A DNA stretch of 35,210 nucleotides, from positions 1 through 35,210 of the forward strand of contig DWYA01000056.1 of NCBI GenBank assembly GCA_019118905.1. Direction: 5' to 3'. Below are positions 1 through 7,453 of the stretch, one piece after another; positions within the stretch are counted from its first letter, which is position 1, and each line of letters opens with the position of its first letter. The notes under the pieces are model-generated. The model was not told where the DNA came from and did no database searches. It was given only the letters and a program-made list of their open reading frames with translations. This DNA is from Ruthenibacterium avium (GTDB lineage Bacteria; Bacillota; Clostridia; Oscillospirales; Ruminococcaceae). The translations under genes and the position numbers were made by a program.

Positions 1-1
1 C

Positions 2-382
2 AAAGGAAGTGCCATCAATGTGGTGGTTTCGAGCGGTGCAGTTCCCACCCAGCGTGTGGTTACCGTTGTATTTGACCAAACGGTAGACGAAGCCGATTGG
101 ACGATTGTTTTGGAAGGCGGCGCAACAGCTACCTACCACACAACAGCTGGTCAGGCGGTCAACTGGCAGATTCCGTTTACCGACACCGGCGTGAAAGCAG
201 TGCTTTTGCGCGGACCGACGGGCGACCATACAGCCAGTGTGAACTTTGGCCCGGACGGCGGCGACATTACAATCGGGCCGATTACGGGTTCAACGCCCAT
301 TCAGCCGCCGGCGGAGTCTACTCCGACCACCGATCCGGCGCCGACACCAACGCCGGACGGACAGACGAGCACAGCGCAATAA
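2..382 (+). CDS. C-terminal end of a PASTA-domain protein, probably PknB/PrkC-type Ser/Thr kinase (5' truncated)
   Basis: The frame is open from the left edge to the stop at 380-382, so only the 3' end of the gene is present. The first residues (KGSAINVVVSSG) have the form of the last strand of a PASTA repeat. About 75 residues of beta-rich sequence follow, then a Pro/Thr-rich tail of about 30 residues that probably lies outside the membrane or in the wall. In Firmicutes a PASTA kinase normally lies just upstream of rsgA and thiN, and both are found here. Such kinases sense muropeptides or lipid II and control wall synthesis and germination. The kinase domain is outside the window, so the identity is inferred from position and the PASTA ending; a second kinase-less PASTA protein is the alternative. 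Confidence 0.6.
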   Translation, partial: KGSAINVVVSSGAVPTQRVVTVVFDQTVDEADWTIVLEGGATATYHTTAGQAVNWQIPFTDTGVKAVLLRGPTGDHTASVNFGPDGGDITIGPITGSTPIQPPAESTPTTDPAPTPTPDGQTSTAQ

Positions 383-411
383 TTGCGGTATGCCGCAACT
401 GATTTTAATTG
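383..411 (+). terminator. Small hairpin right after the PASTA-kinase stop, possible weak terminator
   Basis: A 6-bp stem TTGCGG/CCGCAA (383-388 and 393-398) with a TATG loop starts at the base after the stop codon. A T-rich but interrupted tract follows. It is too weak to call a strong terminator; partial attenuation before the next gene is possible. Confidence 0.3.
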
Positions 412-441
412 TAATTTAACGCAAAAAGGTTCAGCCGCAGC

Positions 442-481
442 CTGCATTTGAAGCATTGTGTCCGAATGACTTCAAATGCAG
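442..481 (+). other. Strong intergenic stem-loop before the second PASTA gene
   Basis: A perfect 12-bp inverted repeat (442-453 with 470-481) continues inward through 4 more pairs (454-457 with 465-468) past one bulged A, around a 7-base loop. No T-run follows, so it is not an ordinary terminator. It lies 52 bases upstream of the next start codon and could be an mRNA processing or stabilising element, or a protein site. Confidence 0.5.
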
Positions 482-533
482 CGCGGCGCCTTGGTGCGAT
501 GCCAAAGGTTGGCAGAAATGATGGGGGATTACA

Positions 534-2117
534 GTGGAGACTAATCAAGAACAAAACTCGCGCACAACCGAGAAGCCACAAAAGCAATCGGGAAATTCAT
601 CCGGTAAAAAACGGAAAAATCGGCGGCGTTCCAAAAAGAATCATTCTTCGTCCTCCTCTGCCGCAGCTGCGCGTGCAGAAAATCATCAGCCCGAACAAGC
701 AGCGGCTGAACATGTGGATGAACACGATTCAAAGGAAGAAGTTGATAAAAAAACGAATGAAAAGCCGCAAGATCAGGCGAAAACAAACGGCGATCTAAGT
801 GCTGACGAGAATCAAAAGCCGGCGCCGGAACAAAAGGCATCCGAACAAAAGGATTCCGAAAAGAAAGACGCTGAAACGAAGCGCGAGGAAGAAAAAGAGG
901 AGAAGAAACCGAAAGAAGATGCACAGCCGGTTTCTGCCGAAAAAGTGGATTCTGCCACAAAACAGGAAAATGCCTCGAAAAACACTGCAAAAGAGGAGAA
1001 AAAAGAAACACCTCAAACAGCAGCCGAAAAATCGCATTCATCCGACCGGAAAGCAGATAGCCCCTCACAAGCTGCAAAAGCAGAAAAAGAGCTCAAACAG
1101 GAAACAACGCGGCAGGAGGATATCCGTGCAAAAGAGTCGGCGGATGAGCAAAAGGTTGAAGAGCCCAGCGCTGAAACCGGAAGCAAAAAGAAGAAAAAGC
1201 GCAGAAAAAGACATGGAATTACGTTCTATGTAGTGATTTTTACATTCTTGGTTGTAATCGGTTCGGCCGCTGCGATGGCTTCGTTGTTTATGTCGTCCAA
1301 CAATGCCTTTTTTGCCAATATCCCGGAAGTAGAACTCCCGGTGTTTACGAAAATGCAGTTGGATGAGGTTTTGGAAAATCCCGAATACGCAAATTTCCGC
1401 TTCAAAATTGAGGAAATTTACAGCAACGAAGTTGCAGCCGGCATCATTGCCGACCAAAGCCCGAAGCCGCCGAAATCGGTGAAAGAAAATGCGACAATCA
1501 CGTTAAAGGTCAGCAAGGGCCCGGAGAGCATCACGGTGCCCAGCGTTGTGGGCTGGAACCGCGACACAGCGCGTGAAAAGTTTAAGGATTTGGGCTTGAG
1601 CGTTTTGATTCAGTCGGAGTCAAATGAAAACGTTGCGCCCAATAAAGTTATTAAAACGGATCCCGAGGCTGGGGCAGTGGTTCAGGCCGGCGATGTGATT
1701 ACCATGTATGTCAGCCGCACCGTTAATGAATCTACGATGGTTACAATTCCCAATTGCATAGGCAGCAGCCAGCAGACAGCCAAAAATATTTTGAGTAATA
1801 TGGGCCTTGTAGGTATTGTAAAGCTGAAAGACAGCAGTGAACCGGCCGGAACGGTGATTTCACAATCGCCCGCCGCAGGTTCAAAATCAGGTTCTAATGC
1901 GACGGTTGAACTTTACGTCTCCAACGGAAAAGGCGCTGGTTCTACGCAAACCACCGGAGGCGCGCAAGAAGGCCAGCCGCTGTATCCGGGCGGCCCGATG
2001 GTCGGAAACGCCGATGGCCAGGTGGTTCCCGGTTCTGTAACAGGACACATCCACACTTGGCAAACCATTGCCGGTACGTCTAATCAGGTTTGCACCGTAT
2101 GCGGCCAAACGCGATGA
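534..2117 (+). CDS. Membrane-anchored PASTA-repeat protein without a kinase domain
   Basis: This 527-residue protein has three parts. Residues 1 to about 225 are very rich in Lys, Glu, Gln, Ser and Ala, look disordered and should be cytoplasmic; they end in a basic KKKKKRRKR patch. One membrane helix follows at about 227-250. The outer part has three PASTA-like repeats, about 261-329, 333-395 and 402-465, with endings such as LKVSKGP, YVSRT and YVSNG. A Gly-rich linker and a tail with HIHTW and CTVCG come last. PASTA domains bind peptidoglycan fragments, but there is no kinase motif. The GTG start has GGGGGA just upstream. It sits between the presumed PASTA kinase and rsgA, so a partner or substrate role in wall sensing is plausible but inferred. 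Confidence 0.8.
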   Translation: METNQEQNSRTTEKPQKQSGNSSGKKRKNRRRSKKNHSSSSSAAAARAENHQPEQAAAEHVDEHDSKEEVDKKTNEKPQDQAKTNGDLSADENQKPAPEQKASEQKDSEKKDAETKREEEKEEKKPKEDAQPVSAEKVDSATKQENASKNTAKEEKKETPQTAAEKSHSSDRKADSPSQAAKAEKELKQETTRQEDIRAKESADEQKVEEPSAETGSKKKKKRRKRHGITFYVVIFTFLVVIGSAAAMASLFMSSNNAFFANIPEVELPVFTKMQLDEVLENPEYANFRFKIEEIYSNEVAAGIIADQSPKPPKSVKENATITLKVSKGPESITVPSVVGWNRDTAREKFKDLGLSVLIQSESNENVAPNKVIKTDPEAGAVVQAGDVITMYVSRTVNESTMVTIPNCIGSSQQTAKNILSNMGLVGIVKLKDSSEPAGTVISQSPAAGSKSGSNATVELYVSNGKGAGSTQTTGGAQEGQPLYPGGPMVGNADGQVVPGSVTGHIHTWQTIAGTSNQVCTVCGQTR

Positions 2118-2132
2118 CGCAGTGAGGGAAAT

Positions 2133-3005
2133 ATGAAAGGTTCAACGCCATATATTGTCAAGGGAATCGGCGGATTTTACTACGTCCAGACCGAGCAGGG
2201 CATTGTGGAATGCAAAGCAAAAGGAATTTTCAGAAAGAATAAAATTTCTCCCGTGGCCGGTGATTTTGTCCGTTTGGAACAAGATGCACACTCAGCCGTG
2301 ATTGCAGAAATTTTGCCGCGCAAAAATTTGTTTGTGCGTCCTCCGATTGCCAATGTAGATTTGTTTTTTATTGTGGCGAGCACAATTGAGCCCACCCCCA
2401 GCACATTGGTAATTGATAAGCTTTCGGCTATTGCGGTGCACAAAGAGGCACAGCCCGTATTGGTGATTACAAAAACCGATTTGCACCAGCCCGACTTTTT
2501 GCGTGAAATTTATGAAAAAGCAGGCTTTCCGGTGCTGTGTGTCAATGCTGCCACGGGCGAAGGGCTGGACCGCTTGCTGGAGCTTCTGCGTGACAAGGTC
2601 AGCGTTTTTTGCGGAAACTCCGGCGTCGGAAAATCAACGCTTCTTTCTGCTTTGATTCCGCAGCAGGAGCTGGCAACGGGCGAAATCAGCAAAAAGCTGG
2701 GGCGTGGCCGTCATACCACACGCGAGGTAGTGCTGTATGAAGTGAACGGCGGCCTTGTGGCTGATACGCCCGGTTTTGCCAGTTTGGACATGGAGCGCGC
2801 TGCCCAGATGAAAAAAGAGGATTTGCAGCTTGCGTTTCCAGAAATTGCGGCTTATTTTGGCCAATGCCGTTTCCGGGGCTGTGCGCACATTTCGGAAAAG
2901 GATTGTGCAGTGCGGAATGCAGTGGAACGCGGAGAAATCAGCCAAACGCGGTATGAAAGCTATGCAGCGCTTTACGAAGAAGCAAAGCAGCGTCCCGAAT
3001 GGTAA
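2133..3005 (+). CDS. rsgA: Ribosome small-subunit-dependent GTPase A (RsgA/YloQ/CpgA)
   Basis: RsgA is a circularly permuted GTPase that acts in late 30S maturation and in stress control of ribosomes. The 290 residues have the family's order: an N-terminal OB-fold, then G4 (TKTD, 113-116) before G1 (GNSGVGKST, 161-169) and G3 (DTPGF, 211-215). A C-terminal zinc site follows with Cys245, Cys250, His252 and Cys258. Length is normal for the family. GAGGG lies 5 bases before the ATG, and the gene starts 15 bases after the PASTA gene, so the two are probably cotranscribed. In Bacillus the CpgA protein is phosphorylated by the neighbouring PrkC kinase. The rpe gene that usually follows is absent here. 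Confidence 0.95.
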   Translation: MKGSTPYIVKGIGGFYYVQTEQGIVECKAKGIFRKNKISPVAGDFVRLEQDAHSAVIAEILPRKNLFVRPPIANVDLFFIVASTIEPTPSTLVIDKLSAIAVHKEAQPVLVITKTDLHQPDFLREIYEKAGFPVLCVNAATGEGLDRLLELLRDKVSVFCGNSGVGKSTLLSALIPQQELATGEISKKLGRGRHTTREVVLYEVNGGLVADTPGFASLDMERAAQMKKEDLQLAFPEIAAYFGQCRFRGCAHISEKDCAVRNAVERGEISQTRYESYAALYEEAKQRPEW

Positions 3006-3017
3006 CATCGTTTAACA

Positions 3018-3049
3018 AAAAGCAGCGCTGCAGCAGCGGCGCTGCTTTT
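3018..3049 (+). terminator. Hairpin between rsgA and thiN, possible terminator
   Basis: An 11-bp perfect stem (3018-3028 with 3039-3049) is A-rich at its foot and GC-rich near the loop, but only four T close the right arm and no longer T-run follows. It may terminate partially or separate rsgA from thiN expression. Confidence 0.45.
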
Positions 3050-3071
3050 CTGAAAAGAGGCGAAAAGAAAA

Positions 3072-3701
3072 ATGGCTGTGAACAAATGTGTGATTTTTGC
3101 GGGCAGACCAGTCTCGAAAGAATTGTGTACTTATTGGGCGGATGCTGACTATGTGATTGCTGCCGACGCGGGTTATGAAAGGGCGCTCCAAGCGGGGGTT
3201 GAGCCGGACCTTGCCTTGGGCGATTATGACAGCTCCCCGGTGCCCAAGGATGCCAAAGAGGTGATCTGTCTGCCTGCGGAAAAGGATGACACCGATACCT
3301 TCTTCGCCGTAAAAAAAGCCTTGGAGGCAGGCTGCCGCGAGATTGTCCTTCTTGGAGCGCTGGGAGGCAGGCTGGATCACACCATGGCCAACCTGCAAAC
3401 ACTGATTTTTTTGCAGCAGCAAGGTGTGTCGGCAATGGCTGCTGAACAAGGCCAGGAAATTACTGTGCTGGGAGAAGGCACACATTATATTTCTGCACGC
3501 CCAGGATGGTATCTTTCGCTTTTTTCCTGTGGAGAACAGGCGCAGGGGGTGACGCTGCGGGGCGTAAAATATCCTTTGCAAAATGCCGACATCACTTATT
3601 TATGGCCGGTTGGTGTGAGCAATGAGTTTGCAGCCGAGCGGGCAGAAATTACCGTTTCCAAAGGGAAATTGTACTGTATGCTCTGTAAAATGGAAGAATA
3701 A
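3072..3701 (+). CDS. thiN: Thiamine pyrophosphokinase
   Basis: This enzyme transfers a pyrophosphate group from ATP to thiamine, giving the cofactor thiamine diphosphate, so it serves thiamine salvage in the cytoplasm. The 209 residues carry the family signatures AADAGYERAL, then LGDYDS, then a DDTDTFFAVKKAL segment and GALGGRLDHTMAN, which together form the thiamine and ATP-Mg sites at the dimer interface. Length is normal. The gene sits in the conserved rsgA-(rpe)-thiN-spoVM-rpmB order of Firmicutes. The ribosome site is modest (GAGGCG about 10 bases upstream). I see no TPP riboswitch ahead of it, as expected for a salvage kinase expressed constitutively. Confidence 0.93.
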   Translation: MAVNKCVIFAGRPVSKELCTYWADADYVIAADAGYERALQAGVEPDLALGDYDSSPVPKDAKEVICLPAEKDDTDTFFAVKKALEAGCREIVLLGALGGRLDHTMANLQTLIFLQQQGVSAMAAEQGQEITVLGEGTHYISARPGWYLSLFSCGEQAQGVTLRGVKYPLQNADITYLWPVGVSNEFAAERAEITVSKGKLYCMLCKMEE

Positions 3702-3826
3702 CGAGCAAAGCAGGAACCTTTTTCGGTATTGGTGGATATAGTGAAATAAAGACGATGCCGCACATGGTTCAGTGAAATGAAACCGCCGGCGGCAATGCCT
3801 CAGATCCACAAAGGAGGGGAACTTGC

Positions 3827-3898
3827 ATGAAAGTTGTTATTTGGAAAAGCCCGAAATGTTTGACCGGTATTTTAAAAATGATTTTCGGCATTAAATAA
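3827..3898 (+). CDS. spoVM: Stage V sporulation protein M (23-residue membrane-curvature peptide)
   Basis: This very short gene encodes 23 residues, reading MKVVIWKSPKCL and then TGILKMIFGIK. Compared from memory with the 26-residue Bacillus SpoVM it aligns without gaps: Met1, Lys2, Lys7, Pro9, Lys10, Leu12, Gly14, Ile15 and Gly21 coincide and position 17 stays basic. SpoVM is an amphipathic helix that recognises the convex forespore membrane and anchors SpoIVA, starting coat assembly; Pro9 is important for this. The start is fixed by AAGGAGGGG at 3811-3819. The position between thiN and rpmB is the same as in Bacillus. The 125 bases upstream give no convincing sigma-E promoter by eye. The spoIVA partner gene is in this window at 29192. 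Confidence 0.88.
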   Translation: MKVVIWKSPKCLTGILKMIFGIK

Positions 3899-3928
3899 GC
3901 AGTGCGATAATATTTTCAGGAAAAATAC

Positions 3929-3957
3929 TTGTTTTTTTAAAAGGAATTTGCTATCAT
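3929..3957 (+). promoter_or_regulatory. Sigma-A type promoter for rpmB
   Basis: TTGTTT (3929-3934) and TATCAT (3952-3957) are separated by 17 bases, 37 bases before the rpmB start. The promoter follows the spoVM stop at once, so rpmB is probably expressed independently of sporulation. Confidence 0.6.
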
Positions 3958-3994
3958 ATAAAAAGATGTTGGTTAAAAGGGAGGTGCAGTACCA

Positions 3995-4183
3995 ATGGCA
4001 AAATGTGATTGCTGCGGAAAGGGTGTTACCTTTGGAATTAAGGTGTCTCACTCCTGCCGTCGTTCCAACCGCGCTTGGAAGCCCAATGTGAAAAGGGTGA
4101 AAGCAGTGGTGGACGGGGCACCCCGTTACATCCATGCCTGCACCCGTTGCCTTCGTTCTGGAAAAGTAACGCGTGCTGTGTAA
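3995..4183 (+). CDS. rpmB: 50S ribosomal protein L28
   Basis: L28 is a small protein of the large ribosomal subunit. The 62 residues open with MAKCDCCGKG and contain the L28 core around SHSCRRSNRAWKPN and VKRVKAVVDG. A CDCC group near the N-terminus and a CTRC pair near the C-terminus mark the zinc-binding (C+) form rather than the Cys-free form induced in zinc starvation. Length is normal. GGGAGGTG lies 10 bases before the ATG. The gene has its own promoter upstream and a strong terminator 9 bases after the stop, so it is a single-gene unit. Confidence 0.96.
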   Translation: MAKCDCCGKGVTFGIKVSHSCRRSNRAWKPNVKRVKAVVDGAPRYIHACTRCLRSGKVTRAV

Positions 4184-4191
4184 CCAGCGAT

Positions 4192-4222
4192 AAAGCCCTG
4201 TGCCAATCGGCATGGGGTTTTT
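4192..4222 (+). terminator. Rho-independent terminator of rpmB
   Basis: A 13-pair stem (4192-4204 with 4209-4221, three of the pairs G-T wobbles) with an AATC loop runs into TTTTT. Confidence 0.8.
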
Positions 4223-4241
4223 CTATTCGACAGGCGTTTAC

Positions 4242-4270
4242 TTGTTTTTTCTGCCTGCCCATGCTATAAT
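4242..4270 (+). promoter_or_regulatory. Near-consensus sigma-A promoter of the M50-scpAB-gerW-rluB operon
   Basis: TTGTTT (4242-4247), 17 bases, then consensus TATAAT (4265-4270) with an extended TG at 4262-4263. The next genes are all on this strand with short gaps up to the terminator at 8308. The roughly 75-base leader holds a bulged inverted repeat at 4282-4318 (GGTTT/AAACC, CCTT/AAGG, TGCC/GGCA) without a known class. Confidence 0.82.
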
Positions 4271-4349
4271 GACTTTCGTTAGGTTTTTCCTTTTGTGCCT
4301 TTTTAGGCAAAGGAAACCATCAGGATGTGCAAAGGAGGCGCTGTAAAAA

Positions 4350-5018
4350 ATGGTGGATTGGACAACTCTGTCAATGTATGTTGCGCGTGCAATCGCGCTT
4401 TTAACAGCGATTCCTTTTCATGAAATGGCACATGCCTGGGCCTCCGACCGTTTGGGGGATCCAACGGCAAAACGGTGTGGTCGTTTGTCCATGAACCCTT
4501 TGCGCCACTTTGACCCTTTGGGCGCTTTGTGTATGATTTTAGTGGGGTTTGGCTGGGCAAAGCCCGTTCCTGTGGCTGCCGTGCACAATTTTCGTCACCC
4601 GCGCAGGGATATGGCGTTGTCAGCTGCGGCAGGCCCGGCAGCCAATTTGCTGCTGGCCTATGTGTGGATGATCTGCTACAAGATCGTTTATTATTTTGGC
4701 TATGCGCCGGAAAGTTTGCTGTGGCAATTTGCCGTAGGTGTGCTGCTGACCATGATTCAGGTGAACATTACGCTGGCCGTGTTCAACTTGCTGCCCGTGC
4801 CGCCGTTGGATGGTTCGCGTATTTTTAACCTGCTATTGCCTGCCCGCTGGTATTTTCGTATTATGAAATACGAACGATATATCATGCTGGGTTTATTTGT
4901 ATTTTTGTTTTTCGGCTTTTTGGATCGCCCCCTCAGCTTTTTGTTTGGAAAGGCGATCATGCTTTTTGACTGGGGAACGCGCTATATTGACATGCTGTAT
5001 TTGCTGTTGCACAGCTGA
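4350..5018 (+). CDS. Site-2 protease family (M50) integral membrane metalloprotease
   Basis: A 222-residue multi-spanning membrane protein with a zinc protease motif HEMAH (His24, Glu25, His28) in its first membrane segment and a second metal-ligand motif PPLDGS (Asp154) in a later one. Around residues 40-80 it has the GRLSMNP and FGWAKPVPV segments typical of the compact YwhC/YdiL-like branch of M50. There is no PDZ or CBS domain, so it is the short stand-alone form and its substrate is unknown. AGGAGG about 12 bases upstream sets the start. It is the first gene of the operon leading into scpA-scpB, a frequent order in Clostridia. It should not be confused with SpoIVFB without a tree. Confidence 0.85.
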   Translation: MVDWTTLSMYVARAIALLTAIPFHEMAHAWASDRLGDPTAKRCGRLSMNPLRHFDPLGALCMILVGFGWAKPVPVAAVHNFRHPRRDMALSAAAGPAANLLLAYVWMICYKIVYYFGYAPESLLWQFAVGVLLTMIQVNITLAVFNLLPVPPLDGSRIFNLLLPARWYFRIMKYERYIMLGLFVFLFFGFLDRPLSFLFGKAIMLFDWGTRYIDMLYLLLHS

Positions 5019-5075
5019 TCATCCGTGGTGGATAGCGTTGGTTTGAGGAACAACGGTAAAGGATTGAATACAGCA

Positions 5076-5768
5076 ATGGAGCAGCTGCGATTTAAAGTAG
5101 AAGATTTTGAAGGGCCGCTTGATTTACTTCTTTCGCTGGTCATTAAAAATCAGATGAATTTGTATGATATAGAGATTGTGTCTTTAATTGACCAATATCT
5201 CAGTGTAGTGCAAGGAATTTCACCAGAGCAGATGGATGCCGCCAGCGAGTTTATTGAAATGGCTGCGCGTTTGGTGCAGATGAAGTCGTTTCTGCTTTTG
5301 CCGAAAAGCGAGGAAGCAGAGCGTATGAAAGAGGAATTGACGGGCCTTTTGGTGGAATACTCTTTATGCAAGCAGGTGGCTGCTTCGCTGAAAGATTTGG
5401 CACAAGGTGTTTTTATTGCGGTGCGTCAGCCGCAGCCGATAGAAAGCCGAACAGAGTATACCCTTGCGCATGATCCTGTTTTGTTAAAGAAGGCTTACGA
5501 GGCGGTTCAGGGCAAAAAAGTAAAAAAGCCGCCGGTACGGCAAGAGCAGTTTGAGCCTTTAACCAGTGCGCCGTTTGTCAGTGTTGGAGCTCGAATTGTA
5601 CACGTTTTGCGTTCTTTAATTGTCGGACGGGTGAAGTGTCTGCGTCAGCTTTTTTCCAAACAGGAAAGTAAGAGCAGCACAGTGGCAACTTTTTTAGCCG
5701 TTTTGGAGTTAATGCGTGCAGGGCGTATCACTTTGGACGAGGAAGAACGATTCACCATGAAACGATAA
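5076..5768 (+). CDS. scpA: Segregation and condensation protein A (kleisin ScpA)
   Basis: ScpA is the kleisin that bridges SMC heads and, with ScpB, forms the bacterial condensin that compacts and segregates chromosomes. The 230 residues start with MEQLRFKVEDFEGPLDLLLSL, shortened here to its core FEGPLDLLL, the classic N-terminal SMC-neck motif. A C-terminal winged-helix region near FLAVLELMRAGRI completes it. I chose ATG 5076 because the homologous reading begins there and AAAGGA lies upstream. An in-frame GTG at 5025 would add 17 residues but has no ribosome site. The gene follows the M50 protease by 57 bases and precedes scpB by 15 bases in the same operon. No smc gene is in the window. 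Confidence 0.94.
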   Translation: MEQLRFKVEDFEGPLDLLLSLVIKNQMNLYDIEIVSLIDQYLSVVQGISPEQMDAASEFIEMAARLVQMKSFLLLPKSEEAERMKEELTGLLVEYSLCKQVAASLKDLAQGVFIAVRQPQPIESRTEYTLAHDPVLLKKAYEAVQGKKVKKPPVRQEQFEPLTSAPFVSVGARIVHVLRSLIVGRVKCLRQLFSKQESKSSTVATFLAVLELMRAGRITLDEEERFTMKR

Positions 5769-5783
5769 GGAGGGGCGTACACT

Positions 5784-6314
5784 GTGGAGGAAAAGCATTT
5801 AAAAGCCGCACTGGAAGCAATGCTGTTTGCTCACGGTGACGCCGTCAGCGCACAGCGTCTGGCAGAGGTTTTGGAAACAAGCAAAGAAACGGTTGAGCGC
5901 TGCTTGGCGGAGATGCAGCTCGAATATGACAAGGAGACACGCGGTATTACCTTAATTCGCGTAGAGGATCGTTGGCAGCTCTCGACGAAAAACGCATACG
6001 GTGCTCTGGTGCGTGCCGTTTTGGATAAAAGCAGAAATGCCCCATTGAGCCAGGCGGCGCTTGAAGTGTTGGCAGTGATTGCCTATAACCAGCCGGTGTC
6101 CCGTTCCTTTGTGGAGCAGGTGCGCGGGGTGGACTCAACCGCTGTGATTCACACACTGCTTCAGCGTGGTTTAATTGAAGAAGCCGGACGTATGGATTTG
6201 CCGGGAAAGCCCTTGGCGTTTGCCACAACAGACGCTTTTCTGCGCGTGTTCGGTTTGGAGAATTTAGGGCAGCTTCCGCCGCTGCACGGGCAAGAAGCTT
6301 CTGTGGGTGAATGA
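5784..6314 (+). CDS. scpB: Segregation and condensation protein B (ScpB)
   Basis: ScpB is the dimeric KITE subunit of the SMC-ScpAB condensin. The 176 residues form tandem winged helices: an N-terminal one starting near KAALEAMLFA and a second with the conserved APLSQAALEVLAVIAYNQPV region (about residues 88-107), followed by the RGVDS segment. Length is near the usual 180-200. The GTG start is fixed by AGGAGGGG about 9 bases upstream. It sits 15 bases after scpA and 3 bases before the DUF2953 gene, so coupling in one transcript is almost certain. Confidence 0.95.
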   Translation: MEEKHLKAALEAMLFAHGDAVSAQRLAEVLETSKETVERCLAEMQLEYDKETRGITLIRVEDRWQLSTKNAYGALVRAVLDKSRNAPLSQAALEVLAVIAYNQPVSRSFVEQVRGVDSTAVIHTLLQRGLIEEAGRMDLPGKPLAFATTDAFLRVFGLENLGQLPPLHGQEASVGE

Positions 6315-6317
6315 TTC

Positions 6318-7019
6318 ATGGCACAGTTTTTTCTGTGGATTGTAAAAGGTTTTGGCTGGGTTCTGCTGCTGGCAGCCTTTTTGGTGCTATTGCTGCTCGT
6401 TTTTCCGCTTTGGGTTGCGGTGGAGGTTCATTACGACCGCTTGACGGTCAAAATTCATGTTTTGGGTTTAGCAATTCCTGTTTATCCGCTCCCCAAAAAG
6501 AAAAAAAAGTACCGTCCCAAGCATTTGAAAGAAAAAACGTCCCAGCCGGAGGAAAGCGCTGATTTACCGAAAGGGGAAGAGGAATCGAGTGAAGCACCTC
6601 CGCCCAAAGAAGAAAAAGCCGATACAGAGCAAGGCGAGCGCGGCGAGAGCGGTTGGTGGAGCCCGGGCCGTGTGTTTGAAATTATTACCACCTCGGGAAA
6701 GCTGATGCGTGCTTTTTTGCGTGTCATTCGCATTAAAAAGGTGCAGCTGGTTCTTCCGATTGCGGCCGAAGATGCTGCCCAGACGGCCATCCAGTATGGA
6801 AAAACGCAAGCAGCAGTTGGCAGCGCTTTAGGTGTTTTGCAAAATTATTTTGAAATTCAAATTGAAAAGCTGCAAATCATTGCCGATTTTACCGGCGAAT
6901 ATAAATACAGACGTTATTTTTACTGCCGAATCGGCGCAACGCCATTTGTTCTGCTTGCGGTATGCCTTTCCGTGTTGTGGAAAGCTTATCGCAAAAAACA
7001 TTTCCCCAGCGGCAGATAG
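6318..7019 (+). CDS. DUF2953-family membrane protein (YtfI-like)
   Basis: This 233-residue protein has one hydrophobic segment at about 10-35, a short beta region (VEVHYDRLTVKIHVLG), a charged Lys/Glu/Pro linker at about 55-115, and a C-terminal region with helices around QYGKTQAAVGSALGVL and a final hydrophobic stretch. The pattern matches DUF2953, whose genes usually lie directly before gerW/ytfJ, as here (11 bases). In Bacillus the ytfI-ytfJ pair belongs to the forespore programme, so a role connected with spores is inferred from context. The biochemical function is unknown. The start is 3 bases after the scpB stop and lacks a strong ribosome site, suggesting translational coupling. Confidence 0.75.
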   Translation: MAQFFLWIVKGFGWVLLLAAFLVLLLLVFPLWVAVEVHYDRLTVKIHVLGLAIPVYPLPKKKKKYRPKHLKEKTSQPEESADLPKGEEESSEAPPPKEEKADTEQGERGESGWWSPGRVFEIITTSGKLMRAFLRVIRIKKVQLVLPIAAEDAAQTAIQYGKTQAAVGSALGVLQNYFEIQIEKLQIIADFTGEYKYRRYFYCRIGATPFVLLAVCLSVLWKAYRKKHFPSGR

Positions 7020-7030
7020 GAGGGTTCGCT

Positions 7031-7426
7031 ATGAATGAACATCCCATTCAGGGTTTAATGGATGTCACACTGGAAAAAATACGCAAAATGGTGGATTCCA
7101 ACACAATCATCGGAAACCCCATTCAAATGCCGGATGGTACCACGATTTTGCCCATTTCTAAGGTTACTTTCGGGTTTGCATCCGGCGGCTCCGATATTGC
7201 TTCCAAGAACAATCAGGATTTATTCGGCGGCGGCGGCGGTGCCGGCGTTTCGATTTCTCCGATTGCATTTTTGGTCGTGCGCGAGGGAAATGTGCGTATG
7301 ATTCAGCTGGCGGATACTTCTAACAGTGTAGACCGTGCCATTGGAATGCTGCCCGAATTGGTGGATAAAATTGCCGATTTGTTTAAAAAGGATAACGAAA
7401 AGCCAAAACAAGACCAGATGTTTTAA
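7031..7426 (+). CDS. gerW: GerW-family spore germination protein (YtfJ)
   Basis: GerW (YtfJ) is a small forespore protein needed for normal germination in Bacillus. The 131 residues show the family pattern: an N-terminal helix MNEHPIQGLMDVTLEKI, then TIIGNPI and a PISKVTFGFASGGSD segment, a glycine run FGGGGGAG, and the SISPIAFLVV core. The ATG at 7031 has AGGAGGG just upstream; the open frame reaches further back inside the DUF2953 gene but has no ribosome site there. Its place inside a scpA-scpB-rluB operon with a sigma-A promoter means it may also be made in growing cells unless an internal sporulation promoter exists. Confidence 0.88.
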   Translation: MNEHPIQGLMDVTLEKIRKMVDSNTIIGNPIQMPDGTTILPISKVTFGFASGGSDIASKNNQDLFGGGGGAGVSISPIAFLVVREGNVRMIQLADTSNSVDRAIGMLPELVDKIADLFKKDNEKPKQDQMF

Positions 7427-7453
7427 GGAAAACGCAACAGAAAGGAATTACCC

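Noticed and set aside
541..1077. A 178-codon minus-strand frame opposite the PASTA protein's charged region
   Set aside because: It is the antisense of low-complexity Lys/Glu codons, has no ribosome site and has an implausible Phe/Leu/Arg composition.
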